DNA from: Peromyscus leucopus
Lineage: Eukaryota > Chordata > Mammalia > Rodentia > Cricetidae
NCBI RefSeq assembly: GCF_004664715.2
Contig: NC_051086.1
Coordinates: 70,609,986-70,673,985 of the forward strand
Length of the DNA: 64,000 bases
Direction: 5' to 3'
Shown: positions 10,802 to 22,331 of the stretch, piece by piece
Numbering within the stretch: the stretch's first letter is position 1
How the letters are laid out: each line of letters opens with the position of its first letter
Translations under genes and position numbers: made by a program
The notes under the pieces: model-generated
Told to the model about the DNA's origin: nothing
Database searches by the model: none
Seen by the model: only the letters and a program-made list of their open reading frames with translations

Positions 10802-11029
10802 AAATTCCCTCTTGTAATTAAAGAAGCCATCCATCTCCTTTGTGAAGAAGTGAAAAGTTGTCATTGTGTATTTAGTAATGGAGTCTTCCTTTATTTCTGT
10901 TACACGCACACCTCTTTTTGTACTATTAAGTATTTCTACATGCTCTATGTGTAATTGCCATAATTAACCTAATGTACCCCAGTGACAGTATTCCTATATA
11001 AAAATCTATGTTTGCATTTCTTTTTTCTT

Positions 11030-11675
11030 TTTGGTTTTTTGAGACAGTGTTTTGCTGTGGGATGTTAATTTATGTCCTGTGGGAGCCCTTCTTGGGTTCC
11101 TTGTGGTGTTACCCAGCAGGTCTGCATAGAGGATGATTAGGACCATGGGCCTGAGTGCAGGTGTTTGAGATGGTCTGCACTTGGCTGTGCTGGGGGATGG
11201 TCTGTATGTCAAGTTGCTCTGATTGGTCAATAAATAAAACCTGATTGGTCGTGGCTAGGCAGGAAGTATAGGCGGGACTAACAGAGAGGAGAAATAAAAG
11301 AAGGCTGAGGCAGAGAGACACTGCAGCTGCCGCCATGACAAGAAGCATGTGAAGGTGCCGGTAAGCCACAAGCCACGTGGCAAGGTATAGATTTATGGAA
11401 ATGGATTAATTTAAGATAAAAGAACAGTTAGCAAGAAGCCTGCCACGGCCATACAGTTTGTAAGCAATATAAGTCTCTGTGTTTACTTGGTTGGGTCTGA
11501 GCGGCTGTGGGACTGGCGGGTGACAGAGGTTTGTCCTGACTGTGGGCAAGGCAGGAAAACTCTTGCTACAGTGTTTCTCCATGTAGTTTTGGTGCTTTTC
11601 CTGGAACTCACTCTGTAGACCAGGCTGCTTCTGCCTCCCAAGTGCTGGGATTAAAGGAGTGTGCCATGGCCACTT
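11030..11675 (-). repeat. SINE B1 split by an LTR insertion
   Basis: An antisense B1 begins with TTTTTTGAGACAGTG before 11053 and resumes after 11570 with TTTCTCCATG, then CTGTAGACCAGGCTGCTTCT. The 518 bp between the two halves is the solo LTR. Confidence 0.85.
11053..11570 (+). mobile_element. Solo LTR of an ERV2/MYS-like element
   Basis: The element starts TGCTGTGGGATG and ends CTTGCTACA, so it has TG...CA termini. It is flanked by a perfect 6-bp target duplication GTGTTT (11047-11052 and 11571-11576), the size typical of class II ERVs. Inside are ATTGG boxes near 11219 and 11243 and an AATAAA at about 11292. The reverse complement of the LTR at 18213-18607 is clearly related. No internal viral sequence is attached, so this is a solo LTR left by recombination. 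The family name is inferred from memory. Confidence 0.85.
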
Positions 11676-11690
11676 GGCACATTTTGTTTT

Positions 11691-11713
11691 TCTGTGTGTG
11701 TGTGTGTGTGTTT
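11691..11713. repeat. (TG)n microsatellite
   Basis: A TG run directly follows the split B1. Confidence 0.85.
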
Positions 11714-11719
11714 GTTTAT

Positions 11720-11985
11720 GGTACACAGATAGAGGTCAGAGGAGATCCATTGGTGATTACATTCCACCTTTAGTTTGAGACTGGGTCTCCTTGGCCTGGA
11801 GCTTCACCAGTTAGCCAGGCTAGCTGGCAGTGAGCTTCCAGGGATCTGCCTGTCTCTGCCTTCTGTCTTGCCATAGCTGGCATGGCATGCACCACCACCA
11901 CACTGGATTGTACCCCGATTCTGGGGATCCTAGATTCTTAGGTTTTCAAGGCAAGCACTTCACTGACTTACCCACTTTGTTAGTC
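11720..11985 (-). repeat. RSINE1/B4-like SINE, old
   Basis: A long antisense composite with GAGACTGGGTCTCCTTGGCC and a tail resembling an ID/tRNA 5' end (GGCAAGCACTTCACTGACTT). Confidence 0.55.
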
Positions 11986-12117
11986 CATATGTTTTCTAGA
12001 ACCATCATCAAGATTGTGCATGTTTTCTAGATGTTCTGACTCACCAAAGTTCTGATAGGGAGTATAGTTAAAACTGAGGCATTATCAGCCCCAAGTAAGT
12101 GTAAATGCTGGGTGAAT

Positions 12118-12268
12118 TTTCTTTCTCTTTTCTTTTTCTTGAGACAGCATCTCACTGAGTAGCCCAGGGATACGTGGAACTCACTGTGTATAGTCTCAGA
12201 CTGGCAGAGAGCCAATTGCTACTGCCTCTGAATGCTAGGATTAAAGTTGTGCACCACTATGCCTGGCC
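12118..12268 (-). repeat. SINE B1, diverged
   Basis: Antisense B1 (CTTGAGACAGCATCTCACTG ... GCACCACTATGCCTGGCC) that ends 76 bp before TRIM37 exon 2. Confidence 0.85.
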
Positions 12269-12305
12269 TTGATTGAAGTCTTTTTATAATGTTCTTTACT
12301 CTTGA

Positions 12306-12634
<329 letters not shown>

Positions 12635-12754
12635 TTGTGTATTTGATTTATATATGCTGTACTGTAAGTATTAATCATGTCCCTTTTGCTTATTATGTTT
12701 GCATCCCTTTAAAATGTTTTTTTAATAAATGTTTCTCAATAGAGCATCATTTTT

Positions 12755-13512
12755 TAAATGTCAATTGTGTGTATATGTGTGTTGCTTGCATATATGTCTG
12801 TGAATTATGTGTGTGCTGTGCTCTTGGAATCCAGAAGAGGATATCAGATTTCTAGGGAGCAGAATTATAGAGAGTTGTGAGCTGCCACGTAGGTGGTAGA
12901 GATTGAACCCAGTGGGTCCTCTGGAAGGGCAGCCAGTACTCTGAGCACTGAACCATTACTCTAGCCCAATAGCACTAGGTGTTTTTTTGGGGGGTGGGTG
13001 GGTGGGGAGGAGTAGGGTGGGGAGGAGTGTTTCGAGATGAGGTTTCTTTGTGTAGCCCTGGCTGTCCTGGAACTCACTCTGTAGACTAGGCTGGCCTCCA
13101 ACTGAGAGATCTACTTGCTTCTGCCTCTAAAGTGATTAAAGGCATGTGCCACCAATTTGTATTGCTTAAGTATTTTAGAGATGAATAAACAGTAAGTTAT
13201 GACATCTAAGAAATGTTCAAAGAAAGTGAGTATCTCTAGAAGCAAAGCTTGCTGTAATTTTACTTATTTGTACTTTTAAAACTTACTACACTTATTTTAT
13301 TTTTTGTCAAGTCTCTTTACATAGGCCAGGCTAGCCTGGAACTTGATACGTAGACTACACTGACCTTGAACTCACATAGATCTGCCTGCTTAATCCCAGC
13401 ACTCAGGAGGCAGAGGAAGGAGGATTTCTGAGTTGGAGGCCAGCCTGGTCTACTGAGTGAGTTCCAGGACAGCCAGAATACATAGAGAAACCCTGTCTAC
13501 AAACAAACAAAC
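12755..13512. repeat. SINE cluster (B2/B3 minus, B1 minus, B1 head-to-head pair)
   Basis: B2/B3 antisense at 12755-12966 and B1 antisense at 13030-13155 come first. At 13295-13388 an antisense B1 fragment meets a sense B1 (13389-13512, CTTAATCCCAGCACTCAGGA) in a short inverted pair with almost no spacer. Confidence 0.75.
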
Positions 13513-14154
13513 AAAAAACCAAAACAGGTTTTTTCTCTATTTTCTTATTTTCCTATAAAGGACAGAATAGGGCTGAAAAGATAGCTTAGCAAGTCAAGTA
13601 CTTGCTTCCAAGTGTGGTGATCTGAGGTCAGTTCCACAGCAGAAGAAGAGGACTGACTAGTTCAGGGTGTCCTGACCTTCACAAGCACACAAAGAAAAAG
13701 AAAAATAGAGAAAAATGTCCCTTTGTCAAGAGTAGTTTCTGTAACACTTAAACAATTTTCTTCTAGTCACAGGACTGGCAAATATTGGAGCTGGAGTTGA
13801 ATCCAGTGAGTCTGTTTTAGAGCCTGCATTGCTACTAGTATGTGCAGATCTAGGTTACATATGAAACTAGTTCTTACATTGGTTAAGCGGGAAATTCAAT
13901 CTTTATTAGTGTTGTTTCCTTAGCTATAGCATTTAGATGTGTAATCTGCCTCATGACTAGTTGGGAAATAAATGAAACAAGCCAAAAGATAATTGAAAAA
14001 TTAGAAAATGTTATCCACTTGTGAAGTTTTATTCTAGTAGTTTATCACCCAGTGTCCATGGTAGTTTACATTATGAAACTGCAGCTACAGAGATTAATTG
14101 GTTTCCATCACTGTGGTGAATACTTTGTGGAGTCTATCCAGACTGGATTTCTTT

Positions 14155-14341
14155 TCTTTTTCTTTTTTTTTTTAAGATTCATTTATTTATTATGTATACA
14201 GCATGTATGACTACAGGCCAGAAGAGGGTACCAGATCTCATTACAGATGGTTGTGAGCCACCATGTGGTTGCTGGGAATTGAACTCAGAACCTCTGGAAG
14301 AGCAGTCAGTGCTCTTAACCTCTGAGCCACCTCTCCAGCCC
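14155..14341 (-). repeat. SINE B2, near consensus
   Basis: Antisense B2 ending CCACCTCTCCAGCCC. A perfect 16-bp duplication CAGACTGGATTTCTTT flanks it at 14139-14154 and 14342-14357. Confidence 0.93.
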
Positions 14342-14926
14342 CAGACTGGATTTCTTTGATGAAGGGTTTGAGAGTGCTTGAAAGTTTTGCAAGTGCATGT
14401 GACCTTTGGTGATTGTGTTGGACCTGGTTGATTGTTTCTTTGCTATCTGTTCCTTTCCTTTCTTTCTAGATGCATGTACTTGCTGTGAGAGATTAGATTT
14501 ACCTTTGCAGCTCTAGCTATCGTCTATATATGGGCCCTGCATCTAGTCTTTTAGCATTGGTTTTATTTATTGTGTGTGGTGTTGGTGTTTAAACCCAGGT
14601 CCTCGTACATGGTGACCAGCAAGCACTTTACCACTGAGCAATGGTTTTAACACAGTTTTGACTTTTAGATGTCTTACTTCATTTCCTTCCAGAATCTTGA
14701 ACTTTACTCAAGATAAATTGTTCATGTTATTTTTTCAAACTGACCCTGCTGTCTTTTGTTTTGCCTGTCATTCATACTGGACAGCAGTGATTTTTATGTC
14801 AGTTACTGTTAGTGTCCTTTGTATCTGTCCTACAGCTTTCCATTAACATTTGGGAGAGAGAAGTATATCCCTTCATCTATAGATGATTTATTTTCTCTTT
14901 CTTTCTTTTCTTTTCTCTTTCTTTTT

Positions 14927-15074
14927 TGTTTTGTTTTTTTGAGACAGGGTTTCTCCGTAGCCCAGGCTGTCTTAAAACTCGCTTTGTAGACCATGCTGGC
15001 CTCGATCTCACAGAGATCTGCCGGCCTCTGCTTCCTGAGTGCTGGGATTAAAGACGTATACCACCACTGGCGAG
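14927..15074 (-). repeat. SINE B1
   Basis: Antisense B1 with TTTTTTTGAGACAGGGTTTC and GAGTGCTGGGATTAAAGACG. Confidence 0.9.
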
Positions 15075-15365
15075 CTATTTCTTTACCTTAAGTCTTTGCT
15101 TATCTCTAGTTCACTTTATATCCTGTCACCATATTACTGTCCCCATAAGTGTCATTTTCTCTGTCAAAAGCCTTGTAAAGTTGAAGGGTAGTTGAGGAAT
15201 ATTAGCCTTGTGTTCTGGCTCTCTGGATCTGATCCCAACCTTTTTTTCACTGTGTCATCACCCTACTCCAGAACCTGGGCTAGCCTCAGAATCAGTCTTC
15301 TTGCCTCTACCTCACCTCCCAAGTTCTAGGATTGTAGGCAGATACTCTTACACAGGATTATCTTG

Positions 15366-15682
15366 GCTTTTTTTTTTTTTTTTTTTTAAATAATTTTTGT
15401 AAATGTGTGCTCACAGGTTTGTGGAGATCAGAGTCAGCTTTGGAAGCTGGTTCACCGTGTTGAGGCTGGTTATCTTTCATTTTTGTTGCTGTGATCCAGG
15501 CTAGCTGGCCTGAAAGCTTCTGGGCAGTTGTCTCATCTGTGCCTCCCATTTTCCCATAGGAATGCTGGGATTACATAGTCACAACCCCACATTCAGATTT
15601 TTACATGGGCTCCAGAGGGTCAGCTCTCATCATCCAGCTTGTGTGGCTCATGCTTTACCTCCTAAGCCATCTCCCTGGCCCC
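15366..15682 (-). repeat. RSINE1/B4-like SINE with poly-T end
   Basis: A 21-nt T run leads a long antisense composite SINE ending CTAAGCCATCTCCCTGGCCC. Confidence 0.6.
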
Positions 15683-16095
15683 CATCCTGGTCCCTATAAA
15701 TGAATGTAATATTCATTTATAGCTATTAGTTGCTTGCCTTTTTGACATGATACATTGACTTCCCTTGTATGTATGTGAATATAAGTGCTATGAAGAAAAA
15801 TAAAAATAAATAGGGTTTCAAAATTGGCATTTGTTAGCCATTTTAAATATGGTAGTCTGGGAAGTTCTGAGGAAATAATATTACAAAAGCGATCTAAAGA
15901 AATGTGGGAGGAAATTATCTGGGGTAAGAAATCCCAGACAAAATAGTTAGAAAGGACAAAGAGCAGTCAGAAATATTGTTGATATTGTTGTATTGGGAAA
16001 GAGTCCAAAAGCTGCCATGGCTAGAGCAGGGTGGATTATGAGAGGGCTAGGGACAAACTTAGAGAGAAAGCAAAGGGGGTGGGTAAGGAATTTGG

Positions 16096-16222
16096 GTTTT
16101 GTTTTTGTTTTTTTGAGTCAAGGTTTCTCTCTTTAACCCTGGCTGTCCTGGAATTGACTCTTTAGACCAACTAGGCCTCAAACTCAAGAGAGTTCCACCT
16201 GCCTCTGCCTCCCATGTATAGG
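16096..16222 (-). repeat. SINE B1, diverged
   Basis: Antisense B1: TTTTTTTGAGTCAAGG, CCTGGCTGTCCTGGAATTGA. Confidence 0.8.
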
Positions 16223-16416
16223 GATATTACTTATTCATCAATTCAGTATACCTGATTCTTCTCTTTGGCTATGAAATATAAGGTAAAAACACCTCAAGTA
16301 TTTCCTGTGTGATAGAGCATGGAGGGACCACATAGGTAAATACACAAATAGTGATTCTAAGAATATAATATGTTGCAGCAAGTGGCTTGTTTTACTGGGA
16401 GAAAGCAGCATATTGC

Positions 16417-16418
<2 letters not shown>

Positions 16419-16446
<28 letters not shown>
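16419..16446. repeat. (CA)14 microsatellite
   Basis: An uninterrupted CA run. Confidence 0.95.
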
Positions 16447-16448
<2 letters not shown>

Positions 16449-16716
16449 TAAAACAAAATAAAACCCAGGGCTGATAAGATGGCTCTGGGTAAATTCCAAG
16501 CCTGATGACCTTAGTTGACTCCTGGTACCACAGATAGGAAGAGAGAATGTACACATACATGCCCACAATAAAAAGTATAAATTTTAAGAAGTGGTCTAGT
16601 CACTTCTTATTAGCAGGCTATAGCCTAGTTATGTAGTATATACCAATAGATAAGTTATGAAATGTCAGAAAGGGGGAAGTATGGCTTGCTGTAGGAGAAC
16701 TTGGCAGTTAGCCTGG

Positions 16717-17077
16717 TTAGGGTTTCCATTACTGTGAAGAGACACCATGACCACATCAACTCTTATAAAGAAAAACAGTTAATTGGGGTGGCTTACATTT
16801 TCAGAGGTTTAGTTAGTCCATTGTCATCGTGGTAGCACAGGCAGCATCCAGGCAGACGTGGTGCTGCAGCTGAGAGTCCTGCATTTTGATCAGCAGGCAA
16901 CAGGTAATGAATTGAGATACTGGGTGTGGCCTGAGCATATATGACATCTCAAAGCCCGCCTCCACAGTGACACACTTCCTCCAACAAGGTCACACCTATT
17001 CCAACAAGGCCAGAGCCCCTAACAGTGCCACTCCCTATGAGCTTATGGGGGCCAATTACCTTCAACCACCACAGCAG
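16717..17077 (-). repeat. Rodent medium-reiterated repeat (family not pinned)
   Basis: It begins TTAGGGTTTCCATTACTGTG and includes ACACTTCCTCCAACAAGG, a pattern I recognise as a common rodent interspersed repeat. A second, shorter copy in the opposite orientation lies at 40915-41150. I cannot assign a Repbase name with confidence, and the strand given is nominal. Confidence 0.6.
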
Positions 17078-17524
17078 TGGTATGTAAAATAGTGTAGCCA
17101 AGCATGGTGTTTAAATTCTTGCCCACAAAAGGCAGAGTTAGGAATCTGTAGTGTTTGGAGTTAGCCTGAACTACATAATGAGTCAAGACTAGCTTGGGGT
17201 ATATAGCAAAATCCTGGCTCAAAAAAACCAAAAGGAAACATTTGTGGACTTCTTGGAAAGCTTAGGAGAGGAAGTGCCATAGAAACTAAAATCTAAATGG
17301 TGAGTGGGATTTTTCTAGTTGAGCAAAATTTGATGAATATGGTGAATAGAGAAGGAAACATTTAAAGGCTTAATTTACTGGATCATAGGATGTGACTGAA
17401 GAGGTATAGCTGGGACCACTTCTTGAAGGGAGGTGTGGAAAGCTCTGTTTTTAGTAGATGAGTGGTCTGCTCAGAGGAAGAAACCTGACCCCAGCCTCAT
17501 TTGTGCTTGAGGACTAAAGAAACC

Positions 17525-18087
17525 TTGTGTAGCAGGAATCTTAAAAGTTCTTATTAATAAAATCAAACCCAAGGCCAGTTATTGGGGTCAATGCTGGAAG
17601 ATCAGAGAGACAGAACAAGCCACAGCTATCTCACCTCGCCTGGTTCTCAGCTGGTTTTGTCTCCTCAGACTGGAGGCCTCTGAGTCCTCATCCGGAATGG
17701 GTCTCAGCTGAATTACTGCTCAAAAGCCTGAATGCTTAACCAGCCAAATGCTGAACCAGCCACATGCTTAACCAGCCAAAATCTTGACCAGCCAAAAACT
17801 TCTAGTTTCTGGTCCTCACACCTTATATATCTTTCTGCTTTCTACCACCACTCCCTGGGATTAAAGGCTGGCTTTCTGGGATTAAAGGGTGTGTCACCAT
17901 GCTTGGCTATTTCCAATGTGGCCTTGAACTCACAGAGATCCAGAGGGATTTCTATCTCTGGAATGCTAGGATTAAAGGTGTGAGTGCCACCATTTTCTAA
18001 CCTTTGTATCTAGTGGCTGTCTGTTCTCTGACCCCAGATAAATTTATTAGAGTACACAATATTTTGGGGAACACAATACCACCACAA
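17525..18087 (+). mobile_element. RMER1-like composite element containing a B1-like segment
   Basis: The element opens with AGGAATCTTAAAAGTTCTTA and holds two B1-derived antisense segments (GGGATTAAAGGCTGG and GCTAGGATTAAAGGTGTGAG). It ends near ATAAATTTATTAGAGTACAC and AATACCACCACAA. The copy at 49668-50055 shares the same start, B1-like core and end. RMER1 is my best family match from memory. Confidence 0.6.
17729..17799. repeat. Minisatellite with CCAGCCA core inside the RMER1-like element
   Basis: Four diverged units of about 17-18 bp (consensus-like CTTAACCAGCCAAATG) lie in tandem. The second RMER1-like copy in the window lacks this array. Confidence 0.7.
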
Positions 18088-18145
18088 CCTTGTTTTATTA
18101 AGATAGAAGGATTCTTTTCTGTTTGCTCTGCCCTCTTCCCGTCCT

Positions 18146-18212
18146 AGCTTTCTTTGCTAGGGTCTCACGTAACCCAGGCTGGCCTCTGACTCACTATGTA
18201 GCCAAGCTTACC
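18146..18212 (-). repeat. SINE B1 fragment cut by an ERV
   Basis: B1-like antisense (TAGGGTCTCACGTAACCCAG, CACTATGTAGCCAAGC) stops abruptly at the LTR boundary at 18213. Confidence 0.6.
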
Positions 18213-18607
18213 TGTAGCTGTAAGTTTCTCCTGTTCCAATCCTGCAGTCCCATGTCCCGTGTTTCTCCGTTTCTCAGATGCTTATAAAGTAATTACGCAG
18301 AGGCTTATATTAATTACCAGTTCTATGGCCTATTGGCTCAGGCTTCTCGCTAGCTGTCTCTTACAACTTAACTCAACCCATAACTATTAATCTATGTATC
18401 ACTACGTGTTCTATGGCTTTACCCGTGTCCCATTACATGTTGCTCCTTGGACAGTGGTTTGGCGTCTCCTACCACTCTCCTTCTTACTGTCTCTCTTGGA
18501 TTTTCCTGTCTGGCTCCATCCTGCCCTGCCATAGGCCATTGCAGCTTTTTTTATTAGCCAATGGGAGCAACACGTATTCACAGCATACAGAAAGACATCT
18601 CACAGCA
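18213..18607 (-). mobile_element. LTR of a minus-strand ERV2/MYS-like element (3' LTR)
   Basis: Read on the minus strand it starts TGCTGTGAGATGTC and ends AACTTACAGCTACA, and it is colinear with the solo LTR at 11053-11570 (shared ATTGG/AATAAA region, AGCGAGAAGCCTG segment, ATATAAGCCTCTG segment). Directly upstream in element sense (18608-18620) is the purine run AGAAAAGGGGAAG, a polypurine tract. That places this as the 3' LTR with internal sequence to the right on the + strand. The flank CTTACC at 18207-18212 would be one end of the target duplication; the other end was not identified. Confidence 0.8.
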
Positions 18608-19175
18608 CTTCCCCTTTTCTAGCTAATCAAAAAGGAAGGTTTTAATTTTAACATAGTAAAATTATATATAATAAAACGGTTATCAAGCAAGAATTACAGA
18701 CAATATCTAGTCTATTTGTATTTGGAAAAATTGAAGAAAATTCTATCATCTGTCCTATTTTGTGAGTCTAAAGTTTTATATCTAATTTATCTTTTATCAT
18801 GACTAAGGAAAAATTATAACTAGTCTTCAACTCTATCAAAGACCCCAGAAGGATATAATATTAACTAAGGAAAGAGGAAGTGCATTGCAAGCAACTTCCA
18901 TAATTCTAAAAATGACAGAAACGTCTGGCTACCTGGACAATCATCCAAAGTTCCTCTGTAACGTTGGGGCATCTGTCTTTAGCCTATAGGCCTAGAGTCT
19001 GTGGCATAGCTTATAGTGAAGGCAGAAATTTTATGGACTGTTTCACCCATTTTGGCAAAGTTAATCAGTCGCTTCTCCCCTTGTCCTATAGAATGTCTGG
19101 TAGTTTCTTCTGTGAAGCAGGAACCTGAAGGATCATCTCACTTGCAAAGTTTAGTGGTCACCTTCCTAACGAGGA
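18608..19175 (-). mobile_element. Degenerate ERV internal sequence adjoining the 3' LTR
   Basis: The sequence continues from the polypurine tract and resembles a repeat I associate with cricetid ERVs (TTTAATTTTAACATAGTAAA, GGAAGTGCATTGCAAGCAAC, TTCACCCATTTTGGCAAAG). No open reading frame of useful length is present on either strand, so it is non-coding or heavily decayed. Confidence 0.55.
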
Positions 19176-20440
19176 CTATGGGGGTCCAGCCCCTCGATAG
19201 TCCCCTTCCAGGGTCCGGGAAGAATCTACAACCAGCTGATAATTAATCTTTGATGAAAAGAAATGAATCTATGTACATGAAACTCCTTAGTCCATATACT
19301 TTATTATTCTGTGTCAGTTACAAGCTTATATTCTGCTCTCATATTTAGCTCATTTGTTGCCTGATTTCTCTCTATACTTATCTGCGGTCCTCTCTAGGTT
19401 CTATCTTAATTCCTTCATCTAATTCTGCCCCTCCTAGTTTCTCATCCATCTTGTTCTTTCCCATATCATCTCCTCTCCCATCTCCTTCTCTTTCCTCATC
19501 TCGTTCTTCCTCATCTTGTTCTTCCCCATCTGGCTCTTCCTCATCTTCCATCTCGTTCCTCTAGTACACTCTTCTAGCCCTTCAATCTAGTTCTTCCTCA
19601 TCTCATTTTGTTCCTCTCAAGTTCTTACCCATCTAGTTCTTCCATTCTCTTTTCTCTTCTTTGTCTCTGTACCCTGGAAGTCCTGGTATATATACACTTA
19701 CAAGGAATAATCCCTTGGCAGTGCAAAGCCAGACTTCCAGGGTCAAACAGGGGTGATAAGAATCACATAGAGGGGCAATAACCATTAATTATCATTTGCA
19801 ACCCCAAAGGGAAGTGACCAATGGGGAAATGAATTAACTAAAGGCTAAATTTGGGTAATAAAAAGAAGAAGGATCTTATGTGCTCAACTATAGTCTTAAA
19901 TGTGATTAGTAGAAAATGTTAAGAATCTATAAGTTGCTAGGTCAATGGGAGAAAATAAAACTGTCTTCTTTTTTCCTGTGGCTCATATCTGTCCAAGCTA
20001 TCTGCCATTTTTCTGCAGGGTGGGGGAAAGTGTGCTCAGTCGCTAGGCAACCTGTGTACAGCTAGACGCCTCTGGTGATAGTTAAAGGGAGATCTGGAAC
20101 TAGAGGTAAGGTTTGGGCAAGGAGGAAGTAAAGCTTAATTGGCACATCTGCCAGGCCTTCTCAAACAGGTAGCCTGGATGCTTAAGTCTGTTCTTAGAGA
20201 ATACAGAGGTATCTCTGATAAGGTACTCTCCTCCATCTGGGGATGGACCTGGCTGGATGCTGCCAATGATGATAATTACAGGGAGGCTTGAACTGGGGTT
20301 CTGGCTGAGCATAGCTGTCAGCGCAGAAGGTTATCTAAATATTCCTAGAAGTGGTTAGGTAAGGAGTTAGAGGTCTATAAAGTTAGTAAGGCTGTAAGAA
20401 AGAAGGGTCCGAGCTAAATTGTGTAAAGCTATTACTTAAC
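19176..20440. mobile_element. Unclassified LTR-like insertion within the ERV
   Basis: Composition and texture change at TATGGGGGTCCAGCCCCTCG. The block includes a C/T-rich stretch (about 19440-19660) with many TCATCT and TTCTTCC motifs. Sequence resembling the first ERV resumes near 20450. I infer a second element nested in the first, but I could not find matching target duplications, so the edges are estimates. Confidence 0.35.
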
Positions 20441-21005
20441 GTCCATCTGACCTAGGCAGTGTCTCCTTGTGGAATTTTTCTTAAATCAGGAGACTTGCAT
20501 GTGGACTGTTATTACTGCTAGTCTTTGAAAGTGGCCAAGGGAGATAGATATCTGATTCCAGACAAAGCCTTTCCTGAGGCTGTTCTCCAAATACCTGGAA
20601 TGTGTATGTCCAGAGAGTGATCAGTCCACATTGTTAGCCCTTCTTAGGGAAAAGTCAATTGGGAAAACTATGAAGGCACACATGATTTTCATCACAGAAG
20701 ACAGCTGATACTTAACAAGCCAAATAACACCAAAAACTCCTTGGAATTTGGCTTCCTCTGGAGGAATTCCCTGATCCCTCCAGGTAGTGACTTTGCCATA
20801 ACCAGCTGAGTTCTTATGATATATTCCTGTGGCCCACAGCACCTTCCTATGGGTCCTGCATGTTCAGTTTATACAACATACTGTCAAGTAGTCTAGGCAA
20901 GAACATTTTCTTGACCAAATGACTAACTTTTGCCATAAAGAAAGCAAACTCCATATGGAGTTTCTTCGATGCCCATCATCCCCAGCCATTCTAATTGCTT
21001 GAGTG
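20441..21005 (-). mobile_element. Degenerate ERV internal sequence (continuation)
   Basis: It contains segments I recall from the same cricetid ERV family (GTAGTGACTTTGCCATAACC, TGACTAACTTTTGCCATAAA, CTCCATATGGAGTTTCTTCG). No 5' LTR is visible to its right, so the element appears truncated. The palindrome CTCCATATGGAG lies at about 20950-20961. Confidence 0.45.
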
Positions 21006-21021
21006 TTTTTCTTTTTCTTTT

Positions 21022-21190
21022 CTGTTTTTTTTTTTTTTTTTTTTTTCTCAAGACAGGATTTCTCTGTGTAGTTGGGTGCCTGTCCTGTATCTCGATCCAT
21101 AGACCAGGCTGGCCTCGAACTCACAGAGATCTGCTTGGCTCTGTCTCCCGAGTGCTGGAATTAAAGGCATGTGCCCCTGCCACTTGGCAT
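21022..21190 (-). repeat. SINE B1 with long poly-T end
   Basis: Antisense B1 with CTCAAGACAGGATTTC, ACCAGGCTGGCCTCGAACTC and AATTAAAGGCATGTGC. Confidence 0.9.
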
Positions 21191-21354
21191 TTTCTTGTTC
21201 TTTAAGGTTTCCTTAGGAATCTCACTTAATGTTAAAGCTTATCTTTTATAGGTGATCAAAGTGAGAGTAGGCTGTGGAGGATTGTTTACCTCAGATTGTA
21301 TTTGCCAGATAAACAAAGTTTGAAACTCTTACATTAGTGTTTGTTTTTTAAGTA

Positions 21355-21700
21355 CTGTGACAGCACACCTGACTTAAGCACCTTACATTGGGAAGGGCAT
21401 ATTTTTGGCATCCCGGTTGAGGATGCAGTCCATCATGGTGGGGTAGTTATGGTGACAGAAGCAGATCCAGCCATGTCAGCAGGAGTGTGAGGCAGGTGAA
21501 TGCTGGTGCCAAGCTCACTCTCCTTTTTCCTTTTTATTTTATATAGGATCCCTGTCCATGTCATAGTGCCATCCACATTAGGCTTGGTTTGTCTTCCTTA
21601 AACCTCTCTGGAAATAGCCTCACAGTCATAGCCAGAAGTGTGTCTCCTCAGTGGTTCTCAGTTTAATCAAGTTGATAATTAAGAACATCCACTATAGCCA
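21355..21700. repeat. Old rodent interspersed repeat, unclassified
   Basis: Motifs such as GTCCATCATGGTGGGGTAGT and CCTCACAGTCATAGCCAGAA resemble a widespread old rodent repeat. I cannot name the family. Confidence 0.4.
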
Positions 21701-21728
21701 TTAACACGTTTATAGAAATGTGTTTACA

Positions 21729-21908
21729 TAGCCGGGTGGCGGCGGTGGTGGCGCACGCCTTTAATCCCAGCACTCGGGAGGCAGAGGCAGGCAGATCTCT
21801 GTGAGTTCAAGGCCAGCTTGGTCTACAGAGTGAGATCCAGGACAAGCGCAAAGCTTACACAGAGAAACCCTGTCTCGAAAAACCAAAAAAAAAAAAAAAA
21901 AAAAAAAA
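21729..21908 (+). repeat. SINE B1, young, with long poly-A tail
   Basis: Near-consensus sense B1 (GGTGGCGCACGCCTTTAATC ... CCCTGTCTCGAAAAACC) with a tail of about 24 A. A 9-bp duplication GTGTTTACA flanks it at 21720-21728 and 21909-21917. Confidence 0.95.
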
Positions 21909-21951
21909 GTGTTTACAGTTTTAATATCTCTCTGTTTTAGATGTATTCTTT

Positions 21952-22331
21952 TTAAATTTATGTATATGGATGTTTTATCTGCATGTACATCTTCACATCA
22001 GAAGAGGGCATTGGATTCTATAAGACTACAGTTATAGATGGTTGTGAGCTGTCATGTGGATGCTGGGAATTGAACTCAGAATCTCTGGAAGAGCAGCCAG
22101 TGCTCTTAACTGCTGAGCCATCTCTCCAGCCCAAGTGTTTTTATTTTAAGTATATGGATGTTTTTCATGCATATATTTCTGTGCACCACTTGCATGCTTG
22201 GTATCTGAGGAGGCCAGAAGAGGGCATTAGAGTTACAGTTGTGAACCACATTTGTAGGAGCTTGGACTCCAGCCTGGAAACTCTGGAAGAGCAGTTAATA
22301 CTCTTAACTGCTGGACCATCTCTCCAGCTCC
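21952..22331 (-). repeat. Two tandem antisense B2/B3 SINEs
   Basis: Two complete copies in the same orientation (21952-22132 and 22135-22331), each ending with CCATCTCTCCAGC. Confidence 0.85.
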
